Below are positions 1 to 8,560 of a stretch of 64,000 bases of DNA, in pieces. How positions within the stretch are numbered: the stretch's first letter is position 1; each line of letters begins with the position of its first letter. This stretch comes from Microbacterium terregens (GTDB lineage: Bacteria; Actinomycetota; Actinomycetes; Actinomycetales; Microbacteriaceae). Location: positions 2,418,001-2,482,000 of the forward strand of contig NZ_BAAAWH010000001.1 of NCBI RefSeq assembly GCF_039534975.1. The letters are read 5' to 3'. The notes beneath the pieces are model-generated. The model had not been told where the DNA came from. It was given only the letters and a program-made list of their open reading frames with translations, and ran no database searches. A program made the translations under genes and the position numbers.

Positions 1-839
1 GACGTCTTCGCTGGGCTCTTGGCGCCGGCATCCTTTCCCCCGCCGGACCGTGCCGCGCGGCTGCGCTCGACGCTCGCGCGCAACGCCTCCATGAGGTCGA
101 TGACCTCGCCTCCCTTTGCCTCCTCCTCCTGCTCGCCGAAGGTCTCGGACGTGTCGAGCGCATCGCCCTTTTCGAGCTTCGCCTCGATCAGCGTCCGCAA
201 CTCGTCCTGGTATTCGTCCGAGAACTCGGACGGATCGAAGTCCGCCGCGAAGCTCTCCACGAGGGATGCCGACATCTCCAGTTCTTTCGCCGAGATTCGC
301 ACCGGCTCATCCAACGCCGGGAACGCCGCCTCGCGCACCTCGTCGGCCCACAGCAGCGTCTGCAGGACGAGCACGTCCCCGCGCACCCGCAGTGCCGCGA
401 GGCGCGTCTTCTGTCGCAGCGAGAACCGCACGATCGCCGTGCGGTCGGTCTGCTCGAGGGTCTTGCGCAGCAGGACGTACGCCTTCGGCGAGGTCGAGTC
501 CGGCTCGAGGTAGTACGCGCGATCCAAGGTCAGCAGATCGACCTGCTCGGTCGGCACGAACTCGACCACGTCGATCTCACGACTGCGCTCGGCGGGGAGC
601 GAATCGAGGTCCTCCTTGGTGAGGACGACCGTGCGCTCGCCGTCGTCGTAGGCCTTGTCGATGTCGGAGTACGGCACCACCTCGCCGTCGATCTCGCAGA
701 TCCGCTGGTAGCGGATGCGCCCCCCATCCTTGTTGTGCACCTGATGCAACGACACGTCGTGGTCTTCGGTCGCGGAGTACACCTTGACCGGGACATTCAC
801 GAGTCCGAACGTCAGCGCGCCCTTCCAGATCGCTCTCAT
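1..839 (-). CDS. ku: Ku protein, non-homologous end joining (3' end cut by window edge)
   Basis: Bacterial Ku homodimer subunit that rings DNA double-strand ends and recruits LigD. About 279 codons are visible; the C-terminus lies beyond base 1. The N-terminus reads MRAIWKGALTFGLVNVPVKV, which is diagnostic of the family, followed by a Ku core with the usual KDGGRI and CEIDGEVV segments. The last visible part is Ser/Ala/Lys-rich, as in the basic tails of actinobacterial Ku. The ATG at 839 is preceded by TGTACT six bases upstream, a one-mismatch version of the leaderless -10 seen across the window. LigD lies 1.4 kb away on the other strand, beyond a permease. Confidence 0.95.
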   Translation of the reverse strand, partial: MRAIWKGALTFGLVNVPVKVYSATEDHDVSLHQVHNKDGGRIRYQRICEIDGEVVPYSDIDKAYDDGERTVVLTKEDLDSLPAERSREIDVVEFVPTEQVDLLTLDRAYYLEPDSTSPKAYVLLRKTLEQTDRTAIVRFSLRQKTRLAALRVRGDVLVLQTLLWADEVREAAFPALDEPVRISAKELEMSASLVESFAADFDPSEFSDEYQDELRTLIEAKLEKGDALDTSETFGEQEEEAKGGEVIDLMEALRASVERSRAARSGGGKDAGAKSPAKT

Positions 840-944
840 CGCACCAGTACACACCTGCCACACCCGTCGCGGCTAGTCGGGGCCCGCCACTTGCGCTTCA
901 CCCGCGGGTGTGAGCGGGCACTCGCAACCAGAGCCGCGCGGCCG

Positions 945-950
945 TAAAGT
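945..950 (+). promoter_or_regulatory. -10 hexamer TAAAGT, leaderless start of the permease
   Basis: TAAAGT ends six bases before the GTG at 957. Transcription would then begin at or next to the start codon. No Shine-Dalgarno sequence is visible. Confidence 0.6.
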
Positions 951-956
951 CGGCTC

Positions 957-2219
957 GTGCCGCCTCCCCCTGCCCTGGTCCGGCGCCTCGGGTTAGGCGA
1001 CGCGGTCTTCATCGGTCTCGGCTCGATGATCGGCGCCGGTGTGTTCTCGGTGTTCGCCCCGGCCGCCGCGGCGGCGGGGGCAGGGCTTCTGGTCGGCCTG
1101 GCGATCGCGGCGGGCGTCGCGTTCTGCAATGCCACCGCGTCCGCACAGCTCGCGGCCGCCTACCCGACCTCCGGGGGAACGTACGCGTACGGCCGCGCCG
1201 AGCTCGGCCCGTGGTGGGGGTTCCTCGCCGGCTGGTGCTTCGTGATCGGCAAGCTCGCCAGCTGCGCCGCGATGGCACTCACTTTCGCCGCCTACGCTGC
1301 TCCGGCGGGCTGGGAGCGGCCGGTCGCCATCGCCGCGGTCGTCGGTCTCGTCGCGGTGAACTACTTCGGCGTCACTCGCACCGCCCAGCTGACCCGCGTG
1401 ATCGTCGTGGTCGTGCTGCTCTCGCTCGCGGTGGTCGTGGCCGCGGGGGTCGCCGCCGGGGCATCGCCGGATGGGGTCGGCGGCGCCGCGGCGTCCACGG
1501 GCGGCGGCTACGGCATCCTGCAGTCGGCTGGCCTGCTGTTCTTCGCGTTCGCCGGATACGCGCGGATCGCGACGATGGGCGAGGAGGTGCGAGATCCCGC
1601 CCGGACGATTCCCCGCGCGATCGTGCTCGCGCTGATCGTCGCAGTCATCGTGTACGCGATCGTCGCGGTCACGGTGCTGGCCGTTCTCGGCCCGGGCGGC
1701 ACCGCGGACTCGACCGCGCCGCTGGCCGATGCGGCCGCTGCGTCGGGGTGGGGCTGGACCCAGCCCGTGGTGCGCGGGGGTGCAGCCGCGGCATCCCTCG
1801 GTGCGCTCCTCGCGCTGATCGCCGGAGTCGGCCGCACGACGCTCGCCATGGCGCGTGAGGACGACCTGCCGCGATTCCTGGCCGCCGTCCACCCGAGGTA
1901 TCGCGTGCCGCATCGCGCCGAGCTCGCGATCGGAGCCGTGGTGATCGCGATCGTGGCGGTGGCGGACCTGCGCGGAGCGATCGGATTCTCGTCGTTCGGC
2001 GTGCTGATCTACTACTTCATCGCCAACGCGGCGGCATTCCGGCAACGGCCGGGGGCGCGCCGATACCCCCGCGCCCTTCAGCTGGTGGGCATGCTCGGCT
2101 GCACGGTTCTGGTCATCACCCTGCCGATTGCGGCGGTGATCATCGGGACCGGAGTCGTGCTCGTCGGTGTCGCATATCGGCTCGCGCGCCTGCGAATCCT
2201 GCGCGCACGCCCGCGATGA
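957..2219 (+). CDS. APC superfamily amino acid permease
   Basis: 420-residue integral membrane protein, the usual length for the APC family. It opens with the family signature GLGSMIGAGVF in the first membrane segment (about residues 19-31), followed by about 11 further hydrophobic segments and a conserved loop (GEEVRDPARTIPRAI) after segment six. It is probably a proton-coupled amino acid transporter; the substrate cannot be read from the sequence. The GTG start is supported by TAAAGT six bases upstream. It sits between ku (divergent) and ligD (same strand, 15 bases downstream), so ligD could be co-transcribed with it. There is no evident role in DNA repair. Confidence 0.85.
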   Translation: MPPPPALVRRLGLGDAVFIGLGSMIGAGVFSVFAPAAAAAGAGLLVGLAIAAGVAFCNATASAQLAAAYPTSGGTYAYGRAELGPWWGFLAGWCFVIGKLASCAAMALTFAAYAAPAGWERPVAIAAVVGLVAVNYFGVTRTAQLTRVIVVVVLLSLAVVVAAGVAAGASPDGVGGAAASTGGGYGILQSAGLLFFAFAGYARIATMGEEVRDPARTIPRAIVLALIVAVIVYAIVAVTVLAVLGPGGTADSTAPLADAAAASGWGWTQPVVRGGAAAASLGALLALIAGVGRTTLAMAREDDLPRFLAAVHPRYRVPHRAELAIGAVVIAIVAVADLRGAIGFSSFGVLIYYFIANAAAFRQRPGARRYPRALQLVGMLGCTVLVITLPIAAVIIGTGVVLVGVAYRLARLRILRARPR

Positions 2220-2234
2220 CGGCAGGATGAAGGC

Positions 2235-4877
2235 ATGGGGGATGCCGCGGCCAAGAGCCGGCCGAACGTGCGTGGCACGAACGACCAGCTGGTGAACATC
2301 GGCGGCCGACGTCTGCGCATCACCAACCTCGACAAAGTCCTCTATCCCGAGACGGGGACGACGAAGGGCGAGGTGATCGACTATTACACCCGCATCGGCC
2401 CGACGATGATCCCGCACGTCATCGGTCGCCCGGTGACCCGCAAACGCTGGCCGGACGGCGTCGGCACCGAGGAGCACCCGGAGCAGTCGTTCTTCGCGAA
2501 GGACCTCGAGCGCGGCGCGCCCGAGTGGGTGCGGCGGCTGCCCATCCCCCACTCCGGCGGGCCCAAGGACTATCCGCTCGTCGGAGACGTGCCCACCCTG
2601 GTGTACCTCGCCCAGGTCGCGAGCCTCGAGCTGCACGTCCCGCAGTGGCGGTTCGCTCCCGACGGCGAGCGGGGGGATGCCGATCGCCTCGTGCTGGATC
2701 TCGACCCCGGACCCGGTGTGGGGCTGGCCGAGTGCGCGCAGGTGGCTCGGTGGGCGCGGGAGATCCTGGCCCCCATGGGTCTGGAGCCGTTCCCGGTCAC
2801 CAGCGGCAGCAAGGGCATCCAGCTGTACTCGGCCCTGCCGCCCGGGCAGAGCAGCGAAGCGGCGTCGACGATCGCACACGAACTCGCGAAGGCGATCGAG
2901 GCCGATCATCCCGATCTCGTCGTCAGCAGCATGAAGAAGGCGATCCGCGGTGGCCGCGTGCTGATCGACTGGAGCCAGAACAACGGATCCAAGACGACGA
3001 TCGCGCCGTACTCGCTGCGGGGGCGCGCGCACCCCAACGTCGCGGCTCCCCGCACGTGGGAGGAGCTGGATGATCCCGATCTCGCGCAGCTGTCGTTCGA
3101 GGATGTGCTCGACCGCGTCGAGCGGATCGGCGACCCGCTGTCCGAGCTCGGTTATCACGCCGGTGGCCGGAGCGCCCACGAGGGGCCGCTCAGCACGTAC
3201 ATCGCCAAGCGCACCGCGGGCAAGACCCCGGAGCCGGTGCCCTCCGACCCGGCTGCTGCCGCGACGGCGGCCGGCGAGCTGCCCGTTTTCGTGATCCAGG
3301 AGCACCATGCAACGGCGCTGCACTGGGACTTCCGCCTCGAGCGGGACGGCGTGCTGGTCAGCTGGGCGGTGCCGCGCGGCGTGCCGCCCTCGTACAAACG
3401 CAACAACCTCGCGATCCAGACGGAGGACCACCCCATGGACTACGCGTCGTTCGAGGGCGCGATCCCCGCGGGCGAATACGGCGGCGGAAGCGTGACCATC
3501 TGGGACGACGGCCGCTACGAGCTGGAGAAGTGGCGCGACGACGAGATCATCGCGACCCTCGAAGGTCGCCCCGGGGGCCCGCTCGGTCGCGTCCGCCTCG
3601 CGCTGATCCGCACCGGGGGCGAGGGCGAGAAGTCCAGCTGGCTCCTGCACCGCATGAAGACCGACCTCGACGGTCACGTGCAGCCGGACGGTGCACCCGT
3701 CGAGGCGTCGGCTCAGGCGGACGAACGACGGATGCCGCGGCGCGACGCCGCGCGAACCGCAGGGTCCTCGCGCCCCGGCGCGGGGGCGGGGGCGGGGTCG
3801 GGGGGCGATACGCGGTCAGGGACCGGCGGGCCCGCGTCGGGGGCGCCGCGACGCACGCGTGTCGAACCGGCGGTCGACGTGCCCCTCGCGTGGCCGCCGA
3901 CTCCCGAATCCCTGCGGCCGATGCTCTCCACGAGCGCGACCCCGGAGCGCGCCACGCTCGCGGCCCGGCAGTGGGGCGACCCGGCCTGGGCAGAGGCGAA
4001 GTGGGACGGCATCCGAGCAGTCGGGGTATGGGACGGCAGCAGGCTCACGCTGTTCGCGCGGAGCGGCAACGACGTGACGATGAAGTATCCGGAGATCACC
4101 GACGTCGACGCCGGGCTCGGCGCCGACCCGGCGATCCTGGACGGCGAGATCGTCGCGTTGGACGAGCGCGGGCGGCCGAGCTTCCCGCTGCTGCAGACGC
4201 GGATGAATCTGCAGCGCGCCGGTGATGTCGCGCGGGAGGCCAAACGAACCCCCGTGCAGTACTACGTGTTCGACGTGCTCGGCGCGCATGGCCTCGACCT
4301 CACCGCGCGGCCGCTTCGGGAGCGTCGACGGATCCTGGAGGAACTCGCGGCGGCGGCAGCGCCGCCGATCGTCGTCCCGCCCGTCTTCGACGACGTCGCC
4401 GGCGCACTCGCGACCAGCGAGCAGTTCGACCTGGAGGGCGTGGTGGTGAAGGATCCTGCCTCCACCTATCGCCGCGGCATCCGGAGCGAGTCGTGGTTGA
4501 AGGTGAAGCTGACGCGCACCCAGGAGGTCGTGCTCGCGGGCATCCGGCCCGGTCAAGGCGGTCGGGCCGCGACGTTCGGGTCGTTGCTGCTCGGCATCCC
4601 GGGACCGGGCGGCCTGCAGTACGCGGGCCGGGTCGGAACGGGATTCAGCGATTCGACCCTGCGTTCGCTCATGCGTACCCTCGCACCGCTTCACAGTGCC
4701 GAGAACCCGCTGGTCGGCGTGCCCTCGCTGGACGCGCGGGGCGTGCAGTGGCTGCGGCCTGAACTGGTCGGCGAAGTGGAGTTCGGCGAGTTCACGCCCG
4801 GCGGGATCCTCCGCCACTCGCGTTGGCGCGGCCTGCGCCCTGACAAGTCGCCGAACGAGGTCGCGCGCGAGTCATAG
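2235..4877 (+). CDS. ligD: Multifunctional NHEJ DNA ligase LigD (polymerase, phosphoesterase, ligase)
   Basis: 880 residues with all three LigD domains in the mycobacterial order. The polymerase/primase domain (about 15-300) has metal-binding DLD (D155, D157) and IDWSQNNGSKT. The 3'-phosphoesterase domain (about 340-480) has HHATALHWDFRLERDG. A Pro/Gly-rich linker (about 490-555) leads to the ATP-dependent ligase domain (about 560-875), with the adenylated lysine in EAKWDGIR (K589) and ILDGEIVAL. It repairs double-strand breaks with Ku. Residue 196, after GSKGI, is Gln where I recall His in many LigD polymerase domains. The ATG follows the permease stop by 15 bases, with CAGGAT six bases upstream. 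Confidence 0.96.
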   Translation: MGDAAAKSRPNVRGTNDQLVNIGGRRLRITNLDKVLYPETGTTKGEVIDYYTRIGPTMIPHVIGRPVTRKRWPDGVGTEEHPEQSFFAKDLERGAPEWVRRLPIPHSGGPKDYPLVGDVPTLVYLAQVASLELHVPQWRFAPDGERGDADRLVLDLDPGPGVGLAECAQVARWAREILAPMGLEPFPVTSGSKGIQLYSALPPGQSSEAASTIAHELAKAIEADHPDLVVSSMKKAIRGGRVLIDWSQNNGSKTTIAPYSLRGRAHPNVAAPRTWEELDDPDLAQLSFEDVLDRVERIGDPLSELGYHAGGRSAHEGPLSTYIAKRTAGKTPEPVPSDPAAAATAAGELPVFVIQEHHATALHWDFRLERDGVLVSWAVPRGVPPSYKRNNLAIQTEDHPMDYASFEGAIPAGEYGGGSVTIWDDGRYELEKWRDDEIIATLEGRPGGPLGRVRLALIRTGGEGEKSSWLLHRMKTDLDGHVQPDGAPVEASAQADERRMPRRDAARTAGSSRPGAGAGAGSGGDTRSGTGGPASGAPRRTRVEPAVDVPLAWPPTPESLRPMLSTSATPERATLAARQWGDPAWAEAKWDGIRAVGVWDGSRLTLFARSGNDVTMKYPEITDVDAGLGADPAILDGEIVALDERGRPSFPLLQTRMNLQRAGDVAREAKRTPVQYYVFDVLGAHGLDLTARPLRERRRILEELAAAAAPPIVVPPVFDDVAGALATSEQFDLEGVVVKDPASTYRRGIRSESWLKVKLTRTQEVVLAGIRPGQGGRAATFGSLLLGIPGPGGLQYAGRVGTGFSDSTLRSLMRTLAPLHSAENPLVGVPSLDARGVQWLRPELVGEVEFGEFTPGGILRHSRWRGLRPDKSPNEVARES

Positions 4878-4901
4878 GTCCCGCCGCCGGGATGCTCCCC
4901 C

Positions 4902-4942
4902 GTCGCAACCGTCGAGCCAGGCCGCAGAATGCGACAGGCGAG
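4902..4942. repeat. REP-like palindromic repeat, copy 1
   Basis: Contains the inverted arms GTCGCA (4902-4907) and TGCGAC (4929-4934) around a core shared with copy 2. The 32-base core at 4911-4942 differs from 4985-5016 at one position. It lies between the convergent ligD and CDF transporter genes, so it could act as a bidirectional terminator or a REP-type element. Confidence 0.65.
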
Positions 4943-4972
4943 CCCCTTGCCCACCCCGCCCCCTTCGCTCCC

Positions 4973-5016
4973 CTGTCACAACACGTCGAGCCGGGCCGCA
5001 GAATGCGACAGGCGAG
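4973..5016. repeat. REP-like palindromic repeat, copy 2
   Basis: Second copy of the element, 74 bases downstream of the first. Here the arms are CCTGTC (starting near 4972) and GACAGG (around 5007-5012), with the same core in between. Two near-identical palindromic copies in one 195-base intergenic gap suggest a dispersed repeat family. Confidence 0.65.
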
Positions 5017-5072
5017 CGGCCCTACGTGGGGGCGCAACGTCCAGGGCCACCGAAACCCTGCCGCCTGAGGGC

Positions 5073-5981
5073 TCAGGCGTGCGCGTCGTGCTCGACGTGT
5101 CCCGCGGGCTCCAGCTGGAACGTGGAGTGCTCGACGTCGAAGTGCTCGCTCAGGCACGACTGCAGTCGCTGCAGGATGGCGCCCGCACGGCCGTCGGCGA
5201 GCGCTTCCTCATCGACGACCACGTGCGCGGTGAACACCGGGGCTCCCCGGGTGAGCTGCCACACGTGGACGTCGTGGCAGTCGACGACTCCGGGCGTGGA
5301 GAGGATGTGGTCGCGGATCTCGGTGACGTGCATCCCCTTCGGTGTCGACTCGCTCAGCACCGACATCACCTCCCGCAGCAGCGAAACGGCCCGCGGGATG
5401 ATCATCGCGGCGATGAACAGGGATGCGATCGCATCGGCCTGCACCCACCCGGTCGTGACGATGATGATGGCCGCGGTGATGACCGCCGCAGACCCGATCA
5501 GATCGCCCATCACCTCGAGGTAGGCACCGCGCACGTTGATGCTGGTGCGCTGCGCGGCGCTGAGCAGCCACATCGCCACCGCGTTCGCGACGAGGCCGAC
5601 GATCGCCACGACGAGCATCAGCCCGCCCGCGACTCCCACCTCGCTGGGGTTGATCAGCCGCTGGACTCCCTCCACGGCGACCCAGACCGACAGCACGATG
5701 AGGATCACCCCGTTCGCGAGGGCACCGAACACCTCGGCCCGCTGAAAACCGAACGTACGCCGGTCTGTCGCCGGGCGTGCCGCGACGGCGCTCGCGATGA
5801 GCGCGATCACGAGGGCGGCGGCATCCGTGAACATGTGCGCCGCGTCGGCCAGCAGCGCCAGGGATCCCGACAGCGCGGCGCCGACGATCTGCACGACCAT
5901 CACCACGGCGGTGATGGCCAGTGAAATTCCGAGCAGCCGGCGATTGCCGGAGCCTCGGATGCCGGGAGCGTGGTCGTGCAT
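5073..5981 (-). CDS. Cation diffusion facilitator family metal efflux transporter
   Basis: 302-residue CDF/ZitB-CzcD-like protein that exports Zn2+ or similar divalent cations by proton antiport. There are six predicted membrane helices (about 16-200) and a cytoplasmic C-terminal metal-sensing domain (about 210-295). The metal site in helix 2 is HMFTD (H49, D53). The helix 5 site reads EVMGD (E159, D163), with Glu in place of the His usual in zinc transporters. Both termini are His-rich (MHDHAPG; VEHDAHA). The ATG at 5981 has TAGCCT six bases upstream on the minus strand. The gene is monocistronic and converges on ligD. Confidence 0.92.
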   Translation of the reverse strand: MHDHAPGIRGSGNRRLLGISLAITAVVMVVQIVGAALSGSLALLADAAHMFTDAAALVIALIASAVAARPATDRRTFGFQRAEVFGALANGVILIVLSVWVAVEGVQRLINPSEVGVAGGLMLVVAIVGLVANAVAMWLLSAAQRTSINVRGAYLEVMGDLIGSAAVITAAIIIVTTGWVQADAIASLFIAAMIIPRAVSLLREVMSVLSESTPKGMHVTEIRDHILSTPGVVDCHDVHVWQLTRGAPVFTAHVVVDEEALADGRAGAILQRLQSCLSEHFDVEHSTFQLEPAGHVEHDAHA

Positions 5982-5987
5982 GCCCCC

Positions 5988-5993
5988 AGGCTA
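5988..5993 (-). promoter_or_regulatory. -10 hexamer TAGCCT, leaderless start of the CDF transporter
   Basis: TAGCCT on the minus strand ends six bases before the ATG at 5981. No ribosome binding site is needed or seen. Confidence 0.6.
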
Positions 5994-6037
5994 CGACCGC
6001 AGGGTGGGGACGCGATCGTTTCCGCGCCAGTCGGGAA

Positions 6038-6067
6038 TGAGTCTGCTTCTCGATAGCCGCAGACTCA
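6038..6067 (-). terminator. Hairpin downstream of rdgB
   Basis: Arms TGAGTCTGC (6038-6046) and GCAGACTCA (6059-6067) form a perfect 9-bp stem with a 12-base loop, about 55 bases after the rdgB stop. There is no U tract, so it may be a weak intrinsic terminator or an RNA-stabilising hairpin. Confidence 0.45.
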
Positions 6068-6121
6068 GCCCGCGACGCCCGCGCGCCCGACGATCCGACG
6101 CCCGGACCGGCCGGCGCCCCT

Positions 6122-6739
6122 TCAGACCGACGCGAGGAGCGGCCCGAGCTCTCGGAATGCCCGCGCCCGGTGGGATGCCGCGTTCTTCTCGGTCGCGTTC
6201 CACTCGCCGACCGTGCGCTCGGCGCCCTGCGGCTGACCGTCGGGCAGGAAGATCGGGTCGTACCCGAAGCCACCCCCGCCCGAGGCCGATTCCGCGAGGC
6301 GGCCGAGCCAGCGTCCTTCGACGACGTGCTCGGTGCCGCCGGCCTCCCCTGGAATCACCAGGGCGATCGTCGAGACGAACGAGGCGGTGCGGTGCGGGTC
6401 GCGGATATCGGCGAGTTGGTCCAGGAGCAGGTTCAGGTTGGCCGCGGCATCCTTCGCGTGTCCTGCCCAATAGGCCGAGAACACGCCGGGAGCCCCGCCC
6501 AGGACGTCGACACAGATGCCGGAGTCGTCGGCGAGGGCAGGCAGCCCGGTGTGGGCCGCGGCCGCGCGGGCCTTGATCAGCGCGTTCTCGGCGAAGGTCA
6601 CGCCGTCTTCGACGGGCTCGGGTCCGTCATAGCCGATCACCTCGAGGTCGGGGCGGGTCGCGGCGACGATCGCGCGGAACTCCTCGATCTTGTGCGTGTT
6701 GTGGGTGGCCAGCACGACGGACCTGGGCGCGACAACCAT
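6122..6739 (-). CDS. rdgB: Non-canonical purine NTP pyrophosphatase (RdgB/HAM1 family)
   Basis: 205 residues, the family length. It hydrolyses dITP, dXTP and ITP to monophosphates, cleaning the nucleotide pool. The nucleotide-binding N-terminus reads LATHNTHKIEEF, the catalytic segment GLPALADDSGICVD, and the conserved end SHRARAFREL. The ATG has GGAG about nine bases upstream and lies 11 bases after rph. murI-rph-rdgB in this order is, from memory, conserved in actinobacteria including mycobacteria. Confidence 0.95.
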   Translation of the reverse strand: MVVAPRSVVLATHNTHKIEEFRAIVAATRPDLEVIGYDGPEPVEDGVTFAENALIKARAAAAHTGLPALADDSGICVDVLGGAPGVFSAYWAGHAKDAAANLNLLLDQLADIRDPHRTASFVSTIALVIPGEAGGTEHVVEGRWLGRLAESASGGGGFGYDPIFLPDGQPQGAERTVGEWNATEKNAASHRARAFRELGPLLASV

Positions 6740-6750
6740 GCTCGAGTCTC

Positions 6751-7500
6751 CTACTCGGCAGCCGGCGACGGCTCGAGTGCCGCGATCTGCAGGTCACGGA
6801 GGTCGGCGCATCCAGCCACGCCCAGCTCGAGCAGGGCGTCCAGCTCGCGCTTGTCGAACGGTGCTCCTTCGGCAGTGCCCTGCACCTCGACGAACAGGCC
6901 GCGGCCGGTCACGACGAGGTTCATGTCGGTCTCGGCGCGGACGTCCTCGACATAGGCGAGGTCGAGCATCGGCTCGCCGTCGATGATCCCGACCGAGACG
7001 CCCGAGACGGAATCGATCAGCGGCGTGGCCTTCTGAGCGATGAACTTCTTCGCCCGCCCCCATTCGATGGCGTCGGCCAGCGCGACGTACGCCCCGGTGA
7101 TCGCCGCGGTGCGCGTGCCGCCGTCGGCCTGCAGCACGTCGCAGTCGATGACGATCGTGTTCTCACCCAGCGCCTTGGTGTCCACGACGGCGCGCAGCGC
7201 GCGGCCGATGAGGCGGGAGATCTCGTGCGTGCGGCCTCCGATGCGGCCCTTGACGCTCTCACGGTCGTTGCGGCTGTTGGTGGCGCGGGGCAGCATCGCG
7301 TACTCGGCGGTGACCCAGCCCTTGCCCTTGCCGGTGAGCCAGCGCGGGACGCCGTTGGTGAACGACGCCGTGCACAGCACCTTGGTCTCGCCGAACGAGA
7401 TGAGCGCGGACCCTTCGGCGTGGCTGCTCCAGCCGCGCTCGATCGTGATGGGGCGCAGCTGGTCGACGGTGCGGCCGTCGGCGCGGACGATGTCAGTCAT
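6751..7500 (-). CDS. rph: Ribonuclease PH
   Basis: 249 residues, the typical length. This phosphorolytic 3'-5' exoribonuclease trims tRNA 3' ends. It starts with [13 protein letters not shown], and has the phosphate-binding RNSRNDRE-type segment (here [19 protein letters not shown]) and the core [20 protein letters not shown]. It sits mid-operon, 92 bases downstream of murI and 11 upstream of rdgB. A purine-rich AAGAGAG precedes the ATG. Confidence 0.95.
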   Translation of the reverse strand: MTDIVRADGRTVDQLRPITIERGWSSHAEGSALISFGETKVLCTASFTNGVPRWLTGKGKGWVTAEYAMLPRATNSRNDRESVKGRIGGRTHEISRLIGRALRAVVDTKALGENTIVIDCDVLQADGGTRTAAITGAYVALADAIEWGRAKKFIAQKATPLIDSVSGVSVGIIDGEPMLDLAYVEDVRAETDMNLVVTGRGLFVEVQGTAEGAPFDKRELDALLELGVAGCADLRDLQIAALEPSPAAE

Positions 7501-7592
7501 GAGTCTCTCTTCTGTGTGGGTGTCCGACTTTCACACCGATGACCCGGCGGGTCGGGACACGGATGCGGGGAATGGATGCCGAGTCGCGGGCC

Positions 7593-8417
7593 TCAGTGGG
7601 GCGTCGGCAGGTCGATGGCGCCGGTCTGCACGAGCTGGACTTCGCTGATCTCGCGACCCATCAGGCGATGGGCCAGGCGCAGGAATTCGTCGGCGGAGGC
7701 GCCGGTGGCCTCGTAGACGTGTCGGGAATCGGCATCCGGCCCGGCCAGCAGATCACGGCTCACCAGCTGGCGGTAGACGTCCTTCGCGGTCTCGGTGTCG
7801 CTGGAGACCAGCGACACGTCCGAGCCCATCACGTAGCTGATGGCGCCTTCGAGGAACGGGTAGTGGGTGCAGCCGAGCACGAGGGTGTCTACTCCGGCAT
7901 GCCGCAGGGGGGCGAGGTAACCCTCGGCAACCGCGAGCACCTCGGGCGAGTCGGTCACGCCGGCCTCGACGAATTCGACGAACCGGGGGCATGCCTCGGC
8001 GAACACGGTGAGACGCTCGTTCACTTCGAGCATGTCCTGGTAGGCGCCGGAGCCGATGGTGCCGGCCGTGCCGATGACACCGATGCGTCCGTTGCGGGTC
8101 GTGGACATCGCGGTGCGGACCGCGGGTCCGATGACCTCGACCACTGGTACGTCGTAGCGCTCGCGTGCGTCGCGGAGCATCGCGGCCGACGCGGTGTTGC
8201 AGGCGATCACGAGCATCTTGACGCCCTGCTCGACCAGCGTGTCGAGGATCTCGAGAGAGTAGCGCCGCACGTCGGCGATCGGCTTCGGCCCATAGGGCGA
8301 GCGGGCGGTGTCGCCGATGTAGAGCAGCGATTCCCGCGGCAGCTGCGCCGAGATCGCCCGTGCGACGGTGAGCCCGCCGACCCCGGAGTCGAAGATGCCG
8401 ATCGGCGCGTCATTCAC
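7593..8417 (-). CDS. murI: Glutamate racemase
   Basis: 274 residues. It interconverts L- and D-glutamate to supply D-Glu for peptidoglycan. The catalytic cysteines are in IACNTASA (C73) and LGCTHYP (C183); the N-terminus has the family motif [11 protein letters not shown] longer reading frame extends to 8516, but the family begins at this point and the GTG at 8417 has TAGGCT eight bases upstream. It is the first gene of the murI-rph-rdgB group and is divergent from the nicotinate phosphoribosyltransferase gene. Confidence 0.95.
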   Translation of the reverse strand: MNDAPIGIFDSGVGGLTVARAISAQLPRESLLYIGDTARSPYGPKPIADVRRYSLEILDTLVEQGVKMLVIACNTASAAMLRDARERYDVPVVEVIGPAVRTAMSTTRNGRIGVIGTAGTIGSGAYQDMLEVNERLTVFAEACPRFVEFVEAGVTDSPEVLAVAEGYLAPLRHAGVDTLVLGCTHYPFLEGAISYVMGSDVSLVSSDTETAKDVYRQLVSRDLLAGPDADSRHVYEATGASADEFLRLAHRLMGREISEVQLVQTGAIDLPTPH

Positions 8418-8425
8418 GAGAGCCC

Positions 8426-8431
8426 AGCCTA
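8426..8431 (-). promoter_or_regulatory. -10 hexamer TAGGCT of murI
   Basis: TAGGCT on the minus strand is eight bases before the GTG at 8417 and fits leaderless transcription. It is the evidence for choosing this start over an upstream ATG. Confidence 0.55.
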
Positions 8432-8548
8432 CCCGCGGCTCGGGCGGGCAGAGCCGTCGGACGGCGGGGGCGACGTGCAGGCGTCCCCGCGCCGCAGCTG
8501 GTCGCCCATTCCCCATCGATCCGACGGATGAGCCGGTGACGCCCTCAG

Positions 8549-8554
8549 TAGGCT
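8549..8554 (+). promoter_or_regulatory. -10 hexamer TAGGCT of pncB
   Basis: TAGGCT ends six bases before the ATG at 8561. It is the same hexamer used in the opposite direction by murI. Confidence 0.6.
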
Positions 8555-8560
8555 GAGCGC

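Noticed and set aside
993-3677. 894-residue open frame on the minus strand
   Set aside because: It runs antisense to the permease and LigD genes, and its composition (Arg/His/Asp-rich, no domains) is that of a GC-rich shadow frame.
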